Positions 36,138-45,982 of a stretch of 64,000 nucleotides of DNA are shown one piece after another (position 1 is the first letter of the stretch; each line of letters begins with the position of its first letter). The notes beneath the pieces were generated by a model. The model searched no databases. It was not told the origin of the DNA and was given only the letters and a program-made list of their open reading frames with translations. The stretch is from Chitinophagaceae bacterium (GTDB taxonomy: Bacteria > Bacteroidota > Bacteroidia > Chitinophagales > Chitinophagaceae). Location of the stretch: NCBI GenBank assembly GCA_947451935.1, contig CANGBH010000001.1, forward strand, positions 40,067-104,066, written 5' to 3'. The position numbers and the translations under genes were made by a program.

Positions 36138-38780
36138 CTAAGAAAGGACTTTACGAACCGCCTGAATAGCAAGTTGCAAGCCGTCTGGATTCTGCCCACC
36201 TGCTGTTGCCAATACTTTTTGGCCACCTCCACCGCCTTTGATAGCTGAAGCTACATGAGATTTAATGAGTGCTACTGCATCTAAGCTACTATCTACTGAT
36301 AAGCTATCAGATATCCCTATTGCTACATGTGGTTTTCCTGAATTGTTTGAACAGATCATCACCACTGTTTTTGAAAACCCGTTACGCAAATCATTACATA
36401 ACTTTTTAAGCATTTCAGGAGATGAAACATCTATAACTCCTGAGATAAAATTAATTCCCTTGATCTGTTCTGCTTTGCCCAATAATTCTTTTTGAAGAAA
36501 AGCAAGCAACTTGGTTTCTGTCTGATCAAGTAGTTTTTTTAACCCAGCAGTCTCGTCAAGTTGCTGTTCGATGGCCTTTACAATATCATGTGGATTTTTT
36601 AAAGCAGCTTGAGCTTTCTTCAACAATAGTTGGATTTCTGCATTCTTTATATCTGCTGCTTGGCCACAAACAGACTCAATCCTTCTAACTCCAGCTGCAA
36701 TACCTGATTCAGAAACTAACATAAAATACCCCAATTCACCTGTAGAAGAAACATGTGTGCCTCCGCATAGTTCCACAGAATAATTAGGATCAATCGTTAC
36801 CACTCTAACCTTGTCACCATATTTTTCACCAAACAATGCCATAGCCCCAAGCTTCAACGCTTCTGCTTTATTCATTTCCCGAATAACCACTGGGATATTT
36901 TCTCTTATTTTTTGATTAACAATTGTAGTTACTTGATCCATTTCTTCATCCGTCATTTTTGCAAAATGAGAAAAATCGAAACGCATTCCTTTGTCTTGTA
37001 CAAGCGATCCTTTTTGTGCAACATGGCTGCCTAATACTATTCTCAATGCAGCATGTAAAAGATGTGTTACAGTATGATGCAACGTAATTTCTTTCCGCCT
37101 AGCCTCATCTACTTTTGCTATAACATCAGCATCAATTACATCTGGCATAGCCTCGACAGAATGGACAATAAGATCATTTTCTTTTTTTGTATTCAGTACA
37201 GTTAATACCTCTCCTTGCATTATAATTGAGCCGGTATCTCCAACCTGACCACCACTTTCAGCATAAAATGGGGTACGAGCTAATACCAATTGAAAGGTAG
37301 TTTGTCCTTTCGCAACAACTTTTCTATACCGAAGGAGTTTCGTCTCACACTGCAATTCATCATACCCAATAAAACCATTTGTAGAGCCTGAATTTTGTAT
37401 GGCATCAGGCTTACTGACTTCAATCCAATCATCTACATCGGTTGCAGTAGCAGCGCGACTTCTATTCTTCTGCACTTGCATCTCTTTTTCAAATCCCAAC
37501 TCGTCCACTTCAATACCATGTTCTTGAGAGATCAATCTGGTTAAATCTATTGGGAATCCATAGGTGTCATACAATTCAAAGGCTGCACTACCATTTAAAA
37601 CTCCATCAACCTTAGAAATAGAAATGAGGTCATCAATTTTTTTCAATCCTTTCCCAAGCGTACGTAAGAATGTGTCTTCTTCTTCCTTGACTACTTTAGA
37701 AACAAAATTTAGTTGAGAAAGCAATTCAGGAAATACATCTTTAAATTGTTCTGCTAGACCTGGCAACAATTTATGAAGCATTGGCTCCTTAACTTCCAAG
37801 TAAGAATAGTAATAACGAACTGCTCTACGCAAAATTCTACGTATAACATAACCCGCTCCAGTATTAGAAGGCAATTGGCCATCTGCAATAGTGAATGCTA
37901 TAGCTCGAATATGATCTGCTAATACACGAAATGCTACATCCTGCTTTGAATCACCAAAACTGTATTTTTTACCTGATATTTTTTCTGTCTGTTGAATAGA
38001 CCCAGAAAAAATATCAGTGTCATAATTAGAAGATTTCCCCTGCAACACGCGTACCAAACGTTCTAGTCCCATGCCAGTATCTACATGCGTTGCCGCTAAT
38101 GGCTGTAAACTTCCATCCTTTAGACGATTATATTGCATGAATACATTATTCCAGATTTCAATGACTTGAGGATGATCTTTATTTACCAATAAATGTCCTG
38201 GTGTAATTGCCCTCTCTTCATCTGGTCGACAATCAACATGTATTTCACTACAAGGTCCACATGGCCCTGTATCCCCCATTTCCCAAAAATTATCTTTTTT
38301 ATTGCCATACACGATATGATCATCTGGGAGTAATGATTTCCAAACTTTCAATGCTACAGTTGATGCTGGAAGGTTTTCTGCTTCATCCCCTTCAAACACA
38401 GATGCGTATAACCTATCCTTCTGAATGCCATATACTTCTGTTAATAATTCCCAGCTCCACAACACTGCTTCTTCTTTAAAATAATCACCAAAGCTCCAGT
38501 TACCGAGCATCTCAAACATAGTATGATGGTAGGTATCAACTCCAACCTCTTCTAGGTCATTATGTTTCCCACTAACGCGTAAACACTTTTGTGTATCCAC
38601 AATTCTAGGGTAAGGGGCAGGTTTATTACCCAAAAAGTAATCTTTGAATTGATTCATGCCCGCATTAGTGAACAACAATGTTGGATCGTCCTTCAACACT
38701 ATTGGGGCAGATGGATAAATATGATGCCCTTTAGACTCAAAAAATTGCAAAAATTTATTTCTAATCTCCGCTGACGTCAT
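36138..38780 (-). CDS. alaS: Alanyl-tRNA synthetase
   Basis: AlaRS charges and proofreads tRNA-Ala. The 880-residue protein has the class II catalytic core (MTSAEIRNKFLQFFESKGHHIYPSAPIV, DPTLLFTNAGMNQFKDYFLG, GNWSFGDYFKEEA), the editing domain with zinc ligands HHTVTHLLHAAL and CGGTHVSSTGELG, and a C-terminal DHHA1-type domain ending in the Gly-rich KGGGGGQKVLATAGGQNPDGL. Length is normal. gatB follows after 69 bp on the same strand with its own promoter-like element. Confidence 0.97.
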   Translation of the reverse strand: MTSAEIRNKFLQFFESKGHHIYPSAPIVLKDDPTLLFTNAGMNQFKDYFLGNKPAPYPRIVDTQKCLRVSGKHNDLEEVGVDTYHHTMFEMLGNWSFGDYFKEEAVLWSWELLTEVYGIQKDRLYASVFEGDEAENLPASTVALKVWKSLLPDDHIVYGNKKDNFWEMGDTGPCGPCSEIHVDCRPDEERAITPGHLLVNKDHPQVIEIWNNVFMQYNRLKDGSLQPLAATHVDTGMGLERLVRVLQGKSSNYDTDIFSGSIQQTEKISGKKYSFGDSKQDVAFRVLADHIRAIAFTIADGQLPSNTGAGYVIRRILRRAVRYYYSYLEVKEPMLHKLLPGLAEQFKDVFPELLSQLNFVSKVVKEEEDTFLRTLGKGLKKIDDLISISKVDGVLNGSAAFELYDTYGFPIDLTRLISQEHGIEVDELGFEKEMQVQKNRSRAATATDVDDWIEVSKPDAIQNSGSTNGFIGYDELQCETKLLRYRKVVAKGQTTFQLVLARTPFYAESGGQVGDTGSIIMQGEVLTVLNTKKENDLIVHSVEAMPDVIDADVIAKVDEARRKEITLHHTVTHLLHAALRIVLGSHVAQKGSLVQDKGMRFDFSHFAKMTDEEMDQVTTIVNQKIRENIPVVIREMNKAEALKLGAMALFGEKYGDKVRVVTIDPNYSVELCGGTHVSSTGELGYFMLVSESGIAAGVRRIESVCGQAADIKNAEIQLLLKKAQAALKNPHDIVKAIEQQLDETAGLKKLLDQTETKLLAFLQKELLGKAEQIKGINFISGVIDVSSPEMLKKLCNDLRNGFSKTVVMICSNNSGKPHVAIGISDSLSVDSSLDAVALIKSHVASAIKGGGGGQKVLATAGGQNPDGLQLAIQAVRKVLS

Positions 38781-38907
38781 TTCTTAATGCTTTATTTGTA
38801 AACTATCTTGTATCAATGGGTTATATTTGTGAATACCCATTTCGGGCAAAAATACATCTTTTGATAGATGTTACCTCTGTTCTGTATAACTCGTATGTAG
38901 CCAAAGG

Positions 38908-39879
38908 ATGAAGAAAATAAAATATTTTTATAATACAAATACGTTACGCTACGAGAAGCAAGTGGTTCCGTTGAGGGTGACCTTATTAAGAATATTGGGC
39001 TTCATTTCAACAGCCATTGTTACAGGATTAATTATTGTAGCTATTGCATTCCGCTTTTTAGATTCTCCCAAGGAAAAACTATTAAAAATCCAACTGGAAA
39101 GAACAGAGGAACAGAACAGGCGCTATGCTGAAAAGGTAGTAGAAATAGATGAGCGGCTCAAACAACTGGAAAAACGAGATAATGATGTATATCGCTCAAT
39201 TTTTGAGGCTAGTCCCATTCCAGATAGCGCAAGAGCTAAGCAAATTGAAAACAAAAAGGAACAACAAAAGGTTGCCAAAATGGACAACGAAGAGTTAACG
39301 GATGGCCTTTACAAAACCTTAAACATCCTCTATAATAGGGTAATGCATCAGGAAAAATCCTATAAAGAAATCGAAAACATGGTCCGAAATAAGGAAAAAT
39401 TACTCGCCAGTACCCCCGCTATTCAACCAGTGAGCAATAAGGACTTAAATAGGCTTTCTTCAGGGTTTAGTTATCGAATTGACCCCATTTATAAGACAGT
39501 GAAATTTCATGCTGGGCTTGATTTTTCAGCTCCACAAGGTACCCCAATATATGCAACAGCAAATGGGGTTGTACGCGTGGCAGGAAATCTAGGCAATGGA
39601 TATGGTAATCACGTCATTATCAATCATGGCTATCAATATTCTACCCTATACGGGCATATGTATCGAATAAAAGTGAGGGTGGGCCAATCAATAAAAAGAG
39701 GAGAGGTAATTGGATATGTAGGAAATACTGGGAAATCAACTGGACCTCATGTCCATTATGAAGTCATGAAAGGAGGGCGCCATCTCGATCCCATCTACTT
39801 TTTCTATAACGACCTAACTCCGGAACAATACCAGCAGATTTTAAAAATTGCAGCGTCTAGGAATCAATCGTTCGACTAA
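38908..39879 (+). CDS. Membrane-anchored LytM/M23 metallopeptidase
   Basis: A 323-residue peptidoglycan peptidase. A cytoplasmic basic stretch and one TM helix (about 24-52) precede coiled-coil segments (about 58-105 and 145-170), then a LytM domain (about 185-300). The zinc site looks complete: FHAGLDFSAP (His and Asp) and GPHVHYEV (HxH), with the catalytic NHGYQYSTLYGHM His. Such enzymes cleave cross-bridges during growth or division; with its coiled coil it resembles EnvC/MepM-type factors. Divergent from alaS, followed by the MerR gene. Confidence 0.87.
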   Translation: MKKIKYFYNTNTLRYEKQVVPLRVTLLRILGFISTAIVTGLIIVAIAFRFLDSPKEKLLKIQLERTEEQNRRYAEKVVEIDERLKQLEKRDNDVYRSIFEASPIPDSARAKQIENKKEQQKVAKMDNEELTDGLYKTLNILYNRVMHQEKSYKEIENMVRNKEKLLASTPAIQPVSNKDLNRLSSGFSYRIDPIYKTVKFHAGLDFSAPQGTPIYATANGVVRVAGNLGNGYGNHVIINHGYQYSTLYGHMYRIKVRVGQSIKRGEVIGYVGNTGKSTGPHVHYEVMKGGRHLDPIYFFYNDLTPEQYQQILKIAASRNQSFD

Positions 39880-39928
39880 TCTTTCAAAACTGTGAATAAC
39901 TCTATAGTTAATCATCTTGAATAGTCTA

Positions 39929-39936
39929 TAATTTTG
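39929..39936 (+). promoter_or_regulatory. -7 element five bases before the MerR gene
   Basis: TAATTTTG, a full TAnnTTTG match, is followed by CCTTG and then the ATG at 39942. No well-spaced -33 TTG. Predicts an almost leaderless transcript. Confidence 0.45.
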
Positions 39937-39941
39937 CCTTG

Positions 39942-40520
39942 ATGCTAACACAACTCGATCTTTTCGGTGAAGAGCCTAAAAAGCAAGAAAAATATAAAGA
40001 ACCCACAAAGGTGGTAAATTATAATCTTGCGCCTCCCACTAATGTGGTAAAGGAATCTCCTGCGGTAAACGCTGAAGCGATTATTTCAGTGAGGGAAACG
40101 GTCGATATAGATGTTGACCAACGAAAACCTTCTGGAAGGAAAGCTATCAGTAGCTTTTCTTCTGATGTTGCTATGGTCAACATACCAGAGGATGATGTTC
40201 TGTTTGCCAAAGCATATTATCCAATTAGTGAAGTCGCATTAATGTTCAATGTGAATATCTCACTATTGAGGTTTTGGGAAAAAGAATTTGATGTACTCAA
40301 ACCAAGAAAAAATAGAAAAGGCGATAGGTTGTTTAGGCCAGAGGACATTAAAATGTTAAAGCTTATCTATTTCTTACTTCGTGAAAAAAAATATACAATT
40401 CAAGGAGCAAAAGTCTTTATAAAGAAAGGAAAGAAATCAACCCAAAAATTTGAAGCGATTGAAAGTCTAAAGCAAATTCGATTGATGTTGATTGAATTAA
40501 AAGCAGGGCTTTCCGTTTAA
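39942..40520 (+). CDS. MerR-family transcriptional regulator
   Basis: A 192-residue DNA-binding protein. The N-terminal about 85 residues are polar and low in hydrophobic content; a MerR winged helix-turn-helix follows (about 88-165: YYPISEVALMFNVNISLLRFWEKEFDVLKPRKNRKGDRLFRPEDIKML). The C-terminal region is short, with no Cys cluster or effector domain, so it is not a metal sensor of the classical kind. The start is ATG 39942; a TTG one codon earlier is part of the spacer after the -7 element. Its stop codon overlaps the mscS stop on the other strand. Confidence 0.85.
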   Translation: MLTQLDLFGEEPKKQEKYKEPTKVVNYNLAPPTNVVKESPAVNAEAIISVRETVDIDVDQRKPSGRKAISSFSSDVAMVNIPEDDVLFAKAYYPISEVALMFNVNISLLRFWEKEFDVLKPRKNRKGDRLFRPEDIKMLKLIYFLLREKKYTIQGAKVFIKKGKKSTQKFEAIESLKQIRLMLIELKAGLSV

Positions 40521-41605
40521 TCTAAACGTGAAGGAGACAAAATCTTATCCTTCCCCGCCATTCCAACACCCATCTGCTCTAATACCTCGAGCAGAGCAAT
40601 ATTAATTTTCTGCTTAAGCTGATTGAATTCACTCAATGCAATTACTTGTACAAAGTATTCGATTGCTATCAAATAAGCATCTGATCGTATTTCACTCAAA
40701 TAAACCGATTGCTCAATTACTTGAAATTCGGATAACTTTTTTTCGATATTAGCGACGAGAATTTTTAAATCTGAAGCAGTAGTTTTCAATTCCAGTTGAA
40801 GCGTAATTTCAGCTCTTCGATTTGTTCTCAATGAAATATTATCAACAATACTATCTACCATCTGCTTATTTGGAATTGATACATATGTTCTTTCGGTGGT
40901 GCGTATGCGAGTACTTCTAAGCCCTATTTTTTCTACAGTACCATTAATTTGATGAACCTTAAGTATATCTCCAACAGCAAAAGGCTTGTCAAAAAATATA
41001 ATAAAGGAAGCGATGAGATTTTCAAGGCTTTCTTTTGCAGCAAGAGCAATTGCAGCACCTGCAAGACTAAGACCAGCAAGTATTTTTGTAATATCCTGAT
41101 TGAATACAAATCGAATTATAACTAAAATGCAAGCAATTATAACTAATGCCTTAAGGAATTCACGAAAGAAAATAATCAACTGATTATCGGTATAATCTTT
41201 TGTTTGATTGGCCCTCTTTTCCAACACAATGGCCATATAATCAATCACCTTAAGGATAGTATAAAAAAAAAGATAAATGAGCACTCCTGTAGCAAGACCA
41301 GAAATTAAATCTTGAGAAGTTGATTTCAACACTTGAAATCTAAATGCTTTCGGGAAAGTAAGCCCACTAAAAGCAAGGAATCCAGTTAAGAAAACAATGA
41401 AGTTTTCTAATGGAGCTAGGACAAGTTCGAAAAATTCAGTTTCATTTATTTTTCTACCCAACTTACGGAATAGAAAAAAAATGAGTCTAGTAATATTCTT
41501 ACTGGCTCGTTTCTTTAAAATGAAAATGATTAATAAAACTAATGCAACGACCAAATAATCACCAATGGGATTATTAAGTACAATTTTATTAGTCAAATCT
41601 TGCAT
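40517..41605 (-). CDS. MscS-family mechanosensitive ion channel
   Basis: A 362-residue inner-membrane channel. About four hydrophobic helices come first (15-35, 65-85, 98-120, 150-170), then the pore-lining helix with LAGLSLAGAAIALAAKESLENLIASFIIFF, the beta domain (DKPFAVGDILKVHQINGTVEKIGLRSTRIRTTERTYVSIPNKQMVDSIVDN) and the C-terminal alpha/beta domain. The protein likely opens under membrane tension to release solutes. It follows the secreted 271-residue protein and lpxH in a minus-strand run. Confidence 0.88.
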   Translation of the reverse strand: MQDLTNKIVLNNPIGDYLVVALVLLIIFILKKRASKNITRLIFFLFRKLGRKINETEFFELVLAPLENFIVFLTGFLAFSGLTFPKAFRFQVLKSTSQDLISGLATGVLIYLFFYTILKVIDYMAIVLEKRANQTKDYTDNQLIIFFREFLKALVIIACILVIIRFVFNQDITKILAGLSLAGAAIALAAKESLENLIASFIIFFDKPFAVGDILKVHQINGTVEKIGLRSTRIRTTERTYVSIPNKQMVDSIVDNISLRTNRRAEITLQLELKTTASDLKILVANIEKKLSEFQVIEQSVYLSEIRSDAYLIAIEYFVQVIALSEFNQLKQKINIALLEVLEQMGVGMAGKDKILSPSRLD

Positions 41606-41623
41606 AGTATAAATATAATAAAA

Positions 41624-42439
41624 TTATTTCGTCCATGTATAGTAAACGATTCTATCATCATATAGAGCGATACAACCTTCCGTCATAAAAGACAATTGCT
41701 TTGCCTTTAAAAATTCTATGGGCATTTTCACTTCGCTATTATTAACATTACCTGGCGTGAAAACAACTATTTTGTCTTGCCCAATCCCAATAATATTTTT
41801 TCCTACCGGTTGAATATCCTTCAAATCTAATAATGGAATTTTCTTCTTGAACCCACCGTAATAATCAAAAATATACAACCCTTTTTGGGGGTCATAGAGA
41901 TAGACAAACCCATTATTATCTATTAAAATCGAAGGCGAAATAGCTTCTGAAAATACAATCCTCAGATCTGACGTTTCAAATAATACGGAACCATCATCAC
42001 TTAACTTTTTTAATTTGCTTTCTTGCTCATCAAAAATCCAAATCTTGTTATCATAACTTGGAGTTACAGCTTCTACTTGAAAGAGCGAGTGCTTTTTTAA
42101 ATCAATCTTATTAACAACTTGCATCAATCTATCAAGAATAACAATATTCCGGTATTGCTTAAAATACAATACAGTTCTTAATGCATTCCCAAAGGCAATA
42201 TGATTTAGTATTCCTAAACGTTTAACGTCATTAAATACACCAATTGAATCAAAATTTGAATTAAACTTTTTTAATTGCCCACCTGCAGTAAGTGCGAATA
42301 AATTACCGAGCTCATCTCCCTTTATATACCTATAATCGCCCACTATCTCGTGATGAAATAATGGAGTAGGAAATTGCTGTGCATAAATAAAACTAAATGA
42401 CAGAATAGTACTTAGAATAGATATGAAATACTTATGCAT
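41624..42439 (-). CDS. Secreted propeller-like protein of unknown function
   Basis: A 271-residue exported protein: signal peptide 1-20 (SILSTILSFSFIYAQ), then a series of short beta segments alternating with turns (GNLFALTAGGQLKKFN, NIVILDRLMQVVNKIDL, NKIWIFDEQESKLKKLSDDG, FVYLYDPQKGLYIFDYYGG, GIGQDKIVVFTPG) that read like a small beta-propeller. I recognise no named family. Its start overlaps the lpxH stop by 8 bp and mscS follows after 18 bp, so all three are probably one transcript. Confidence 0.65.
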   Translation of the reverse strand: MHKYFISILSTILSFSFIYAQQFPTPLFHHEIVGDYRYIKGDELGNLFALTAGGQLKKFNSNFDSIGVFNDVKRLGILNHIAFGNALRTVLYFKQYRNIVILDRLMQVVNKIDLKKHSLFQVEAVTPSYDNKIWIFDEQESKLKKLSDDGSVLFETSDLRIVFSEAISPSILIDNNGFVYLYDPQKGLYIFDYYGGFKKKIPLLDLKDIQPVGKNIIGIGQDKIVVFTPGNVNNSEVKMPIEFLKAKQLSFMTEGCIALYDDRIVYYTWTK

Positions 42440-43193
42440 TAGGATTCTGCTTTAGTGTTAGCTTGGAACCATCAAAAACGGCATAAGAATTATACTTTAT
42501 CCAATCACCTAGATTAACATACCTGCTTTCTATTGAAAGGTTAAAGTCAATAGGCAAATGTCTGTGCCCGAAAATAAAATAATCAAACGTCTCTTTTTTC
42601 AGGATCTCCTTGCAATAACTAATTAACCACTCTCCTTCCTCGCCTAAGAATGTTTCATCACTTTCTCCGGTGCTAGCACGGCTTGTTTTACTGAAATAAT
42701 TTGCTAGCCCTATCCCAACGTGAGGAGGAATTAATCCAAACAAAAATTTACAAATTGGATTGCGGAAAATCCGCTTAATAAATTTATACCCATAATCGCC
42801 AGGTCCTAAGCCATCACCATGACCTATGTAAAACCTCTTGTTATTATAGACAAACACCGTTGGATGTTGATATACTTGAACATTTAATTCCCTTTCGAAA
42901 TAACCAGACATCCACATATCATGATTTCCAGTGAAAAAATGAATCTTGATTCCCCTGTCGGTTAGTTCTGCAATTTTACCCAAAATTCTAACATATCCTT
43001 TGGGAACTACGCTACGGTATTCAAACCAAAAATCAAATAAATCTCCTACAATGAATATTTCTGCTGCATCAGTCGATATTTCTTCAAGGAAAGAAACGAT
43101 CTTTTTTTCTCTAACAAGACTTTGAGCATGACTGGGTGCACCAAGATGAAAGTCGGATAGAAAATATATTTTTTTTTCAGCAGGAATTTGCAT
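42432..43193 (-). CDS. lpxH: UDP-2,3-diacylglucosamine diphosphatase
   Basis: LpxH cleaves UDP-diacylglucosamine to lipid X in lipid A synthesis. The 253-residue calcineurin-like phosphoesterase carries the metal motifs DFHLG, GDLFDFWFE, GNHDMW, the GHGDG loop and the C-terminal GHRHLP. The insertion FIKRIFRNPICKFLFGLIPPHVGIGLANYFSKTSR matches the LpxH lid. I start at the ATG 43193; a TTG two codons earlier lies in a promoter element. The UDP-specific assignment over other calcineurin-like phosphatases is good but not certain. Confidence 0.85.
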   Translation of the reverse strand: MQIPAEKKIYFLSDFHLGAPSHAQSLVREKKIVSFLEEISTDAAEIFIVGDLFDFWFEYRSVVPKGYVRILGKIAELTDRGIKIHFFTGNHDMWMSGYFERELNVQVYQHPTVFVYNNKRFYIGHGDGLGPGDYGYKFIKRIFRNPICKFLFGLIPPHVGIGLANYFSKTSRASTGESDETFLGEEGEWLISYCKEILKKETFDYFIFGHRHLPIDFNLSIESRYVNLGDWIKYNSYAVFDGSKLTLKQNPNA

Positions 43194-43196
43194 GTT

Positions 43197-43204
43197 CAAA
43201 TATA
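43197..43204 (-). promoter_or_regulatory. -7 element three bases before the lpxH ATG
   Basis: Minus-strand TATATTTG fully matches TAnnTTTG and is followed by AAC and the ATG at 43193. No -33 TTG at correct spacing. Predicts transcription starting at the A of ATG. Confidence 0.5.
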
Positions 43205-43236
43205 CTCAGTAAATGATATAGAAGATTCTGTTGTAC

Positions 43237-43872
43237 TTATTTATCGAGAAGAAAGCAATATACTTCTTTAGGCCCATGCACACCAACTACTAAGGTTTTT
43301 TCAATATCGGCAGTTCTACTTGGGCCTGTAGCGAATGAAATTTGTGAAGGAAGATTGTCGCCATACTTTTTTTGCAAGTAAACTAAAGCATCCTTTACGT
43401 CATATACAAGCTGACTACTTTTTGCAATACAGATATGAATAGGAGCATATACACTAGTTGTTCTGCCAGAAGATTCCACGGAAGATAATACCATTGAACC
43501 AGTTCTTGCTACCAATAATTCACAACGAGTTATAGATACATCCGATTCGGCCAAGGAGTTTTCAGAAAAAGAATCAAAACCAAAAGAGGTAAATGCATTA
43601 CGAAGATTCTCATCAGTACAAAAAACTTCATTCCATTTTTGGGTAATCGCTAACGCTTTGATTTGATTAACCAAGTCTTCTTCATCTACACAAAAAGAAA
43701 ATTGACCAAGAAGTGAAGTAAACTTTTCTGCGAACAATACTGCAAGATCCTCTTCTGAAGGAGTAAATGAAAAGTCAGTCTTTTCAATCTGTTGAAAAGG
43801 AGCAGGCACAGGATGAGTGAGTGCCTTTCTGATGTGTTTAAGAATACTCTCTTTGGCTGAAGAGGCTTTCAT
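43237..43872 (-). CDS. LUD-domain protein (LutC-like)
   Basis: A 211-residue protein of the LUD (LutC/YkgG) family: KASSAKESILKHIRKAL at the start, then FSENSLAESDVSITRCELLVARTGSMVLSS and the C-terminal ISFATGPSRTADIEKTLVVGVHGPKEVYCFLLDK signature. LutC works with LutA and LutB in lactate oxidation in Bacillus, but neither is present. In Bacteroidota it often follows ftsH, as here, 15 bp after the ftsH stop; its role in that setting is not known to me. Confidence 0.85.
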   Translation of the reverse strand: MKASSAKESILKHIRKALTHPVPAPFQQIEKTDFSFTPSEEDLAVLFAEKFTSLLGQFSFCVDEEDLVNQIKALAITQKWNEVFCTDENLRNAFTSFGFDSFSENSLAESDVSITRCELLVARTGSMVLSSVESSGRTTSVYAPIHICIAKSSQLVYDVKDALVYLQKKYGDNLPSQISFATGPSRTADIEKTLVVGVHGPKEVYCFLLDK

Positions 43873-43887
43873 GTTTATTCTGCTTTA

Positions 43888-45969
43888 TTATCCCTCAGAC
43901 TTTTTTTCATCAATAGCTTGCTCTGTAGAACTTGAATCTACAACAGGTGGTAAACCAACGACTTCATCACTCGCAAATATTTTTTTCTCTTCATATGGTC
44001 TTTTACCGATAAGATCTTCTACATCTTGTTGATGCAAAACCTCTCTGTCTAACAAGGCCAATGCGATTTTTTCTACTTCTGCTTTACGTTCTGTTAACAA
44101 GGCCTTAGTTCGCTGATATGCTTTATCAACCAATCCCCTAACTTCTTCATCAATGATTTTTCCTGTTTCCTCACTGTATGGTTTAGTAAATACACTCTCT
44201 TGCTGTGGATCATAGAAACTTACATTTCCTACCTTCTCATTCATACCATAAACAGTAACCATGGCGTATGACAATTTGGTTACCTGTTGTAAATCGTTTT
44301 GAGCTCCAGTAGAAATTTTACCAAAGAAAATATCTTCACTAGCCCTTCCACCTAAAGTCATACACATTTGGTCTGTTAACTGTTCAACATCATAAAGGTA
44401 CTGTTCCTTTGGAGTATACTGGGCATAACCAAGTGCTGCAACACCACGAGGAACAATTGTTACTTTAAGGAGTGGATATGCATGTTCAAGATACCAACCG
44501 CAAACTGCATGGCCTGCTTCATGATATGCAATAATTTTTTTCTCTTCTGGAAGTATGATTTTATTTTTCTTCTCTAAACCACCGATTACCCTGTCAATGG
44601 CATCTTGAAAATCATCCATCTCAACTTGCGTCTTTCCTTTGCGTGCAGCAATCAATGCAGCTTCATTACATACGTTTGCAATATCAGCTCCAGCAAAACC
44701 TGGAGTTTGTTCTGCCAACTTATGAATGGCAAGTTTGTCGGAATGTTTAATAGGTTTTAGATGCACATGGAATATTTCTTCCCTTCCTTTTACATCTGGT
44801 TTATCAATGCTGATTTGACGATCAAATCGGCCAGGCCTTAATAGAGCACTATCCAAAACATCTGGACGGTTTGTTGCTGCTAAAATGATAATCCCACTAT
44901 CTCCACCGAAGCCATCCATTTCAACAAGCAATTGATTTAAGGTGTTTTCACGCTCATCATTACTCATCATCATGTTCTTTCCACGTGCACGGCCTATGGC
45001 ATCTATCTCATCTATGAATATGATACATGGTGCTTTTTCCCTTGCTTGCTTAAATAGATCACGAACACGACTAGCACCCACCCCAACAAATAATTCAACG
45101 AAATCCGAACCCGACATCGAAAAAAATGGCACTTGGGCTTCTCCAGCCATAGCTTTTGCAAGCAATGTTTTACCTGTTCCGGGAGGGCCAACAAGCAATG
45201 CCCCTTTTGGAATTTTACCTCCTAAGGCTGTATATTTTTTTGGATTTTTTAAAAAATCCACAATTTCCATAACTTCCTGCTTTGCCTCTTCAAGTCCAGC
45301 TACATCGTTGAAATTGATGTTCACTTTAGTACCCTTATCGAATAGTTGGGCTTTGGATTTTCCAATATTGAAAATACCGCCGCCACCTCCACCGCCGCCT
45401 GCTCCACCACCCATTTTTCTCATCATAAGAACGAAGAGTAGACCAAACATGAGTAATGGGAATAGGAAGTTTACCAACGGACCAAAAAATTCAGGATCAC
45501 TTACTGGATCAACTGCTACTGGATTTACTGTAGGATTATCTATAAAGTATTTATCTAGATTTTCTTGATAATCATCTACTTTAGAATAGCTGAATTGAAA
45601 ATGAGGACCTTTTGATGTCTTTGCCAAAACCAATTTATCGCCCAAAAGCTCTTTATAGGCAGGCTTTGAAAGGCTATCAGGTTTAATATAAACTCTAATT
45701 ACCCCTTTATTTTTAACAGGCTCTAGCTTTAGTACATCATTATTAACAAGCATGACTTGCTTAAACTTAAGCTCAGTGATGTTCATTGCATCGGGAGTTA
45801 CACCCCTAAACACTTGATATCCGATAAGCATGACAGCTGCAACTACATAAATCCAGTAAAAACTGAATTTTGGACTTTTCCCAGTAGGGTTGCCATTACT
45901 ATCTTTTTTACGCTTTAATCCTTGAAAAGGACTTGATTTTTTTTCATCGCTTTGCTCTTCCTGATTCAT
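43888..45969 (-). CDS. ftsH: ATP-dependent zinc metalloprotease FtsH
   Basis: Membrane AAA+ protease that degrades misassembled membrane proteins and regulators. The 693 residues comprise TM1 (about 37-53), a periplasmic domain, TM2 (about 164-184), a Gly-rich linker (187-198), the AAA module with Walker A GPPGTGKT (261-268), Walker B (IIFIDE, 317-322) and SRH ([20 protein letters not shown]), and the M41 peptidase site HEAGH (483-487). The basic, polar N-terminus of about 35 residues is longer than in E. coli. Starts 13 bp after rsfS. Confidence 0.97.
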   Translation of the reverse strand: MNQEEQSDEKKSSPFQGLKRKKDSNGNPTGKSPKFSFYWIYVVAAVMLIGYQVFRGVTPDAMNITELKFKQVMLVNNDVLKLEPVKNKGVIRVYIKPDSLSKPAYKELLGDKLVLAKTSKGPHFQFSYSKVDDYQENLDKYFIDNPTVNPVAVDPVSDPEFFGPLVNFLFPLLMFGLLFVLMMRKMGGGAGGGGGGGGIFNIGKSKAQLFDKGTKVNINFNDVAGLEEAKQEVMEIVDFLKNPKKYTALGGKIPKGALLVGPPGTGKTLLAKAMAGEAQVPFFSMSGSDFVELFVGVGASRVRDLFKQAREKAPCIIFIDEIDAIGRARGKNMMMSNDERENTLNQLLVEMDGFGGDSGIIILAATNRPDVLDSALLRPGRFDRQISIDKPDVKGREEIFHVHLKPIKHSDKLAIHKLAEQTPGFAGADIANVCNEAALIAARKGKTQVEMDDFQDAIDRVIGGLEKKNKIILPEEKKIIAYHEAGHAVCGWYLEHAYPLLKVTIVPRGVAALGYAQYTPKEQYLYDVEQLTDQMCMTLGGRASEDIFFGKISTGAQNDLQQVTKLSYAMVTVYGMNEKVGNVSFYDPQQESVFTKPYSEETGKIIDEEVRGLVDKAYQRTKALLTERKAEVEKIALALLDREVLHQQDVEDLIGKRPYEEKKIFASDEVVGLPPVVDSSSTEQAIDEKKSEG

Positions 45970-45982
45970 ATTGGCCGCTTTA

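Noticed and set aside
44942..45568. A 208-codon open frame on the plus strand opposite ftsH
   Set aside because: It is the antisense of the well-conserved ftsH AAA region and Gly-rich linker, giving a Ser/Pro-rich protein with no domain, signal or promoter.
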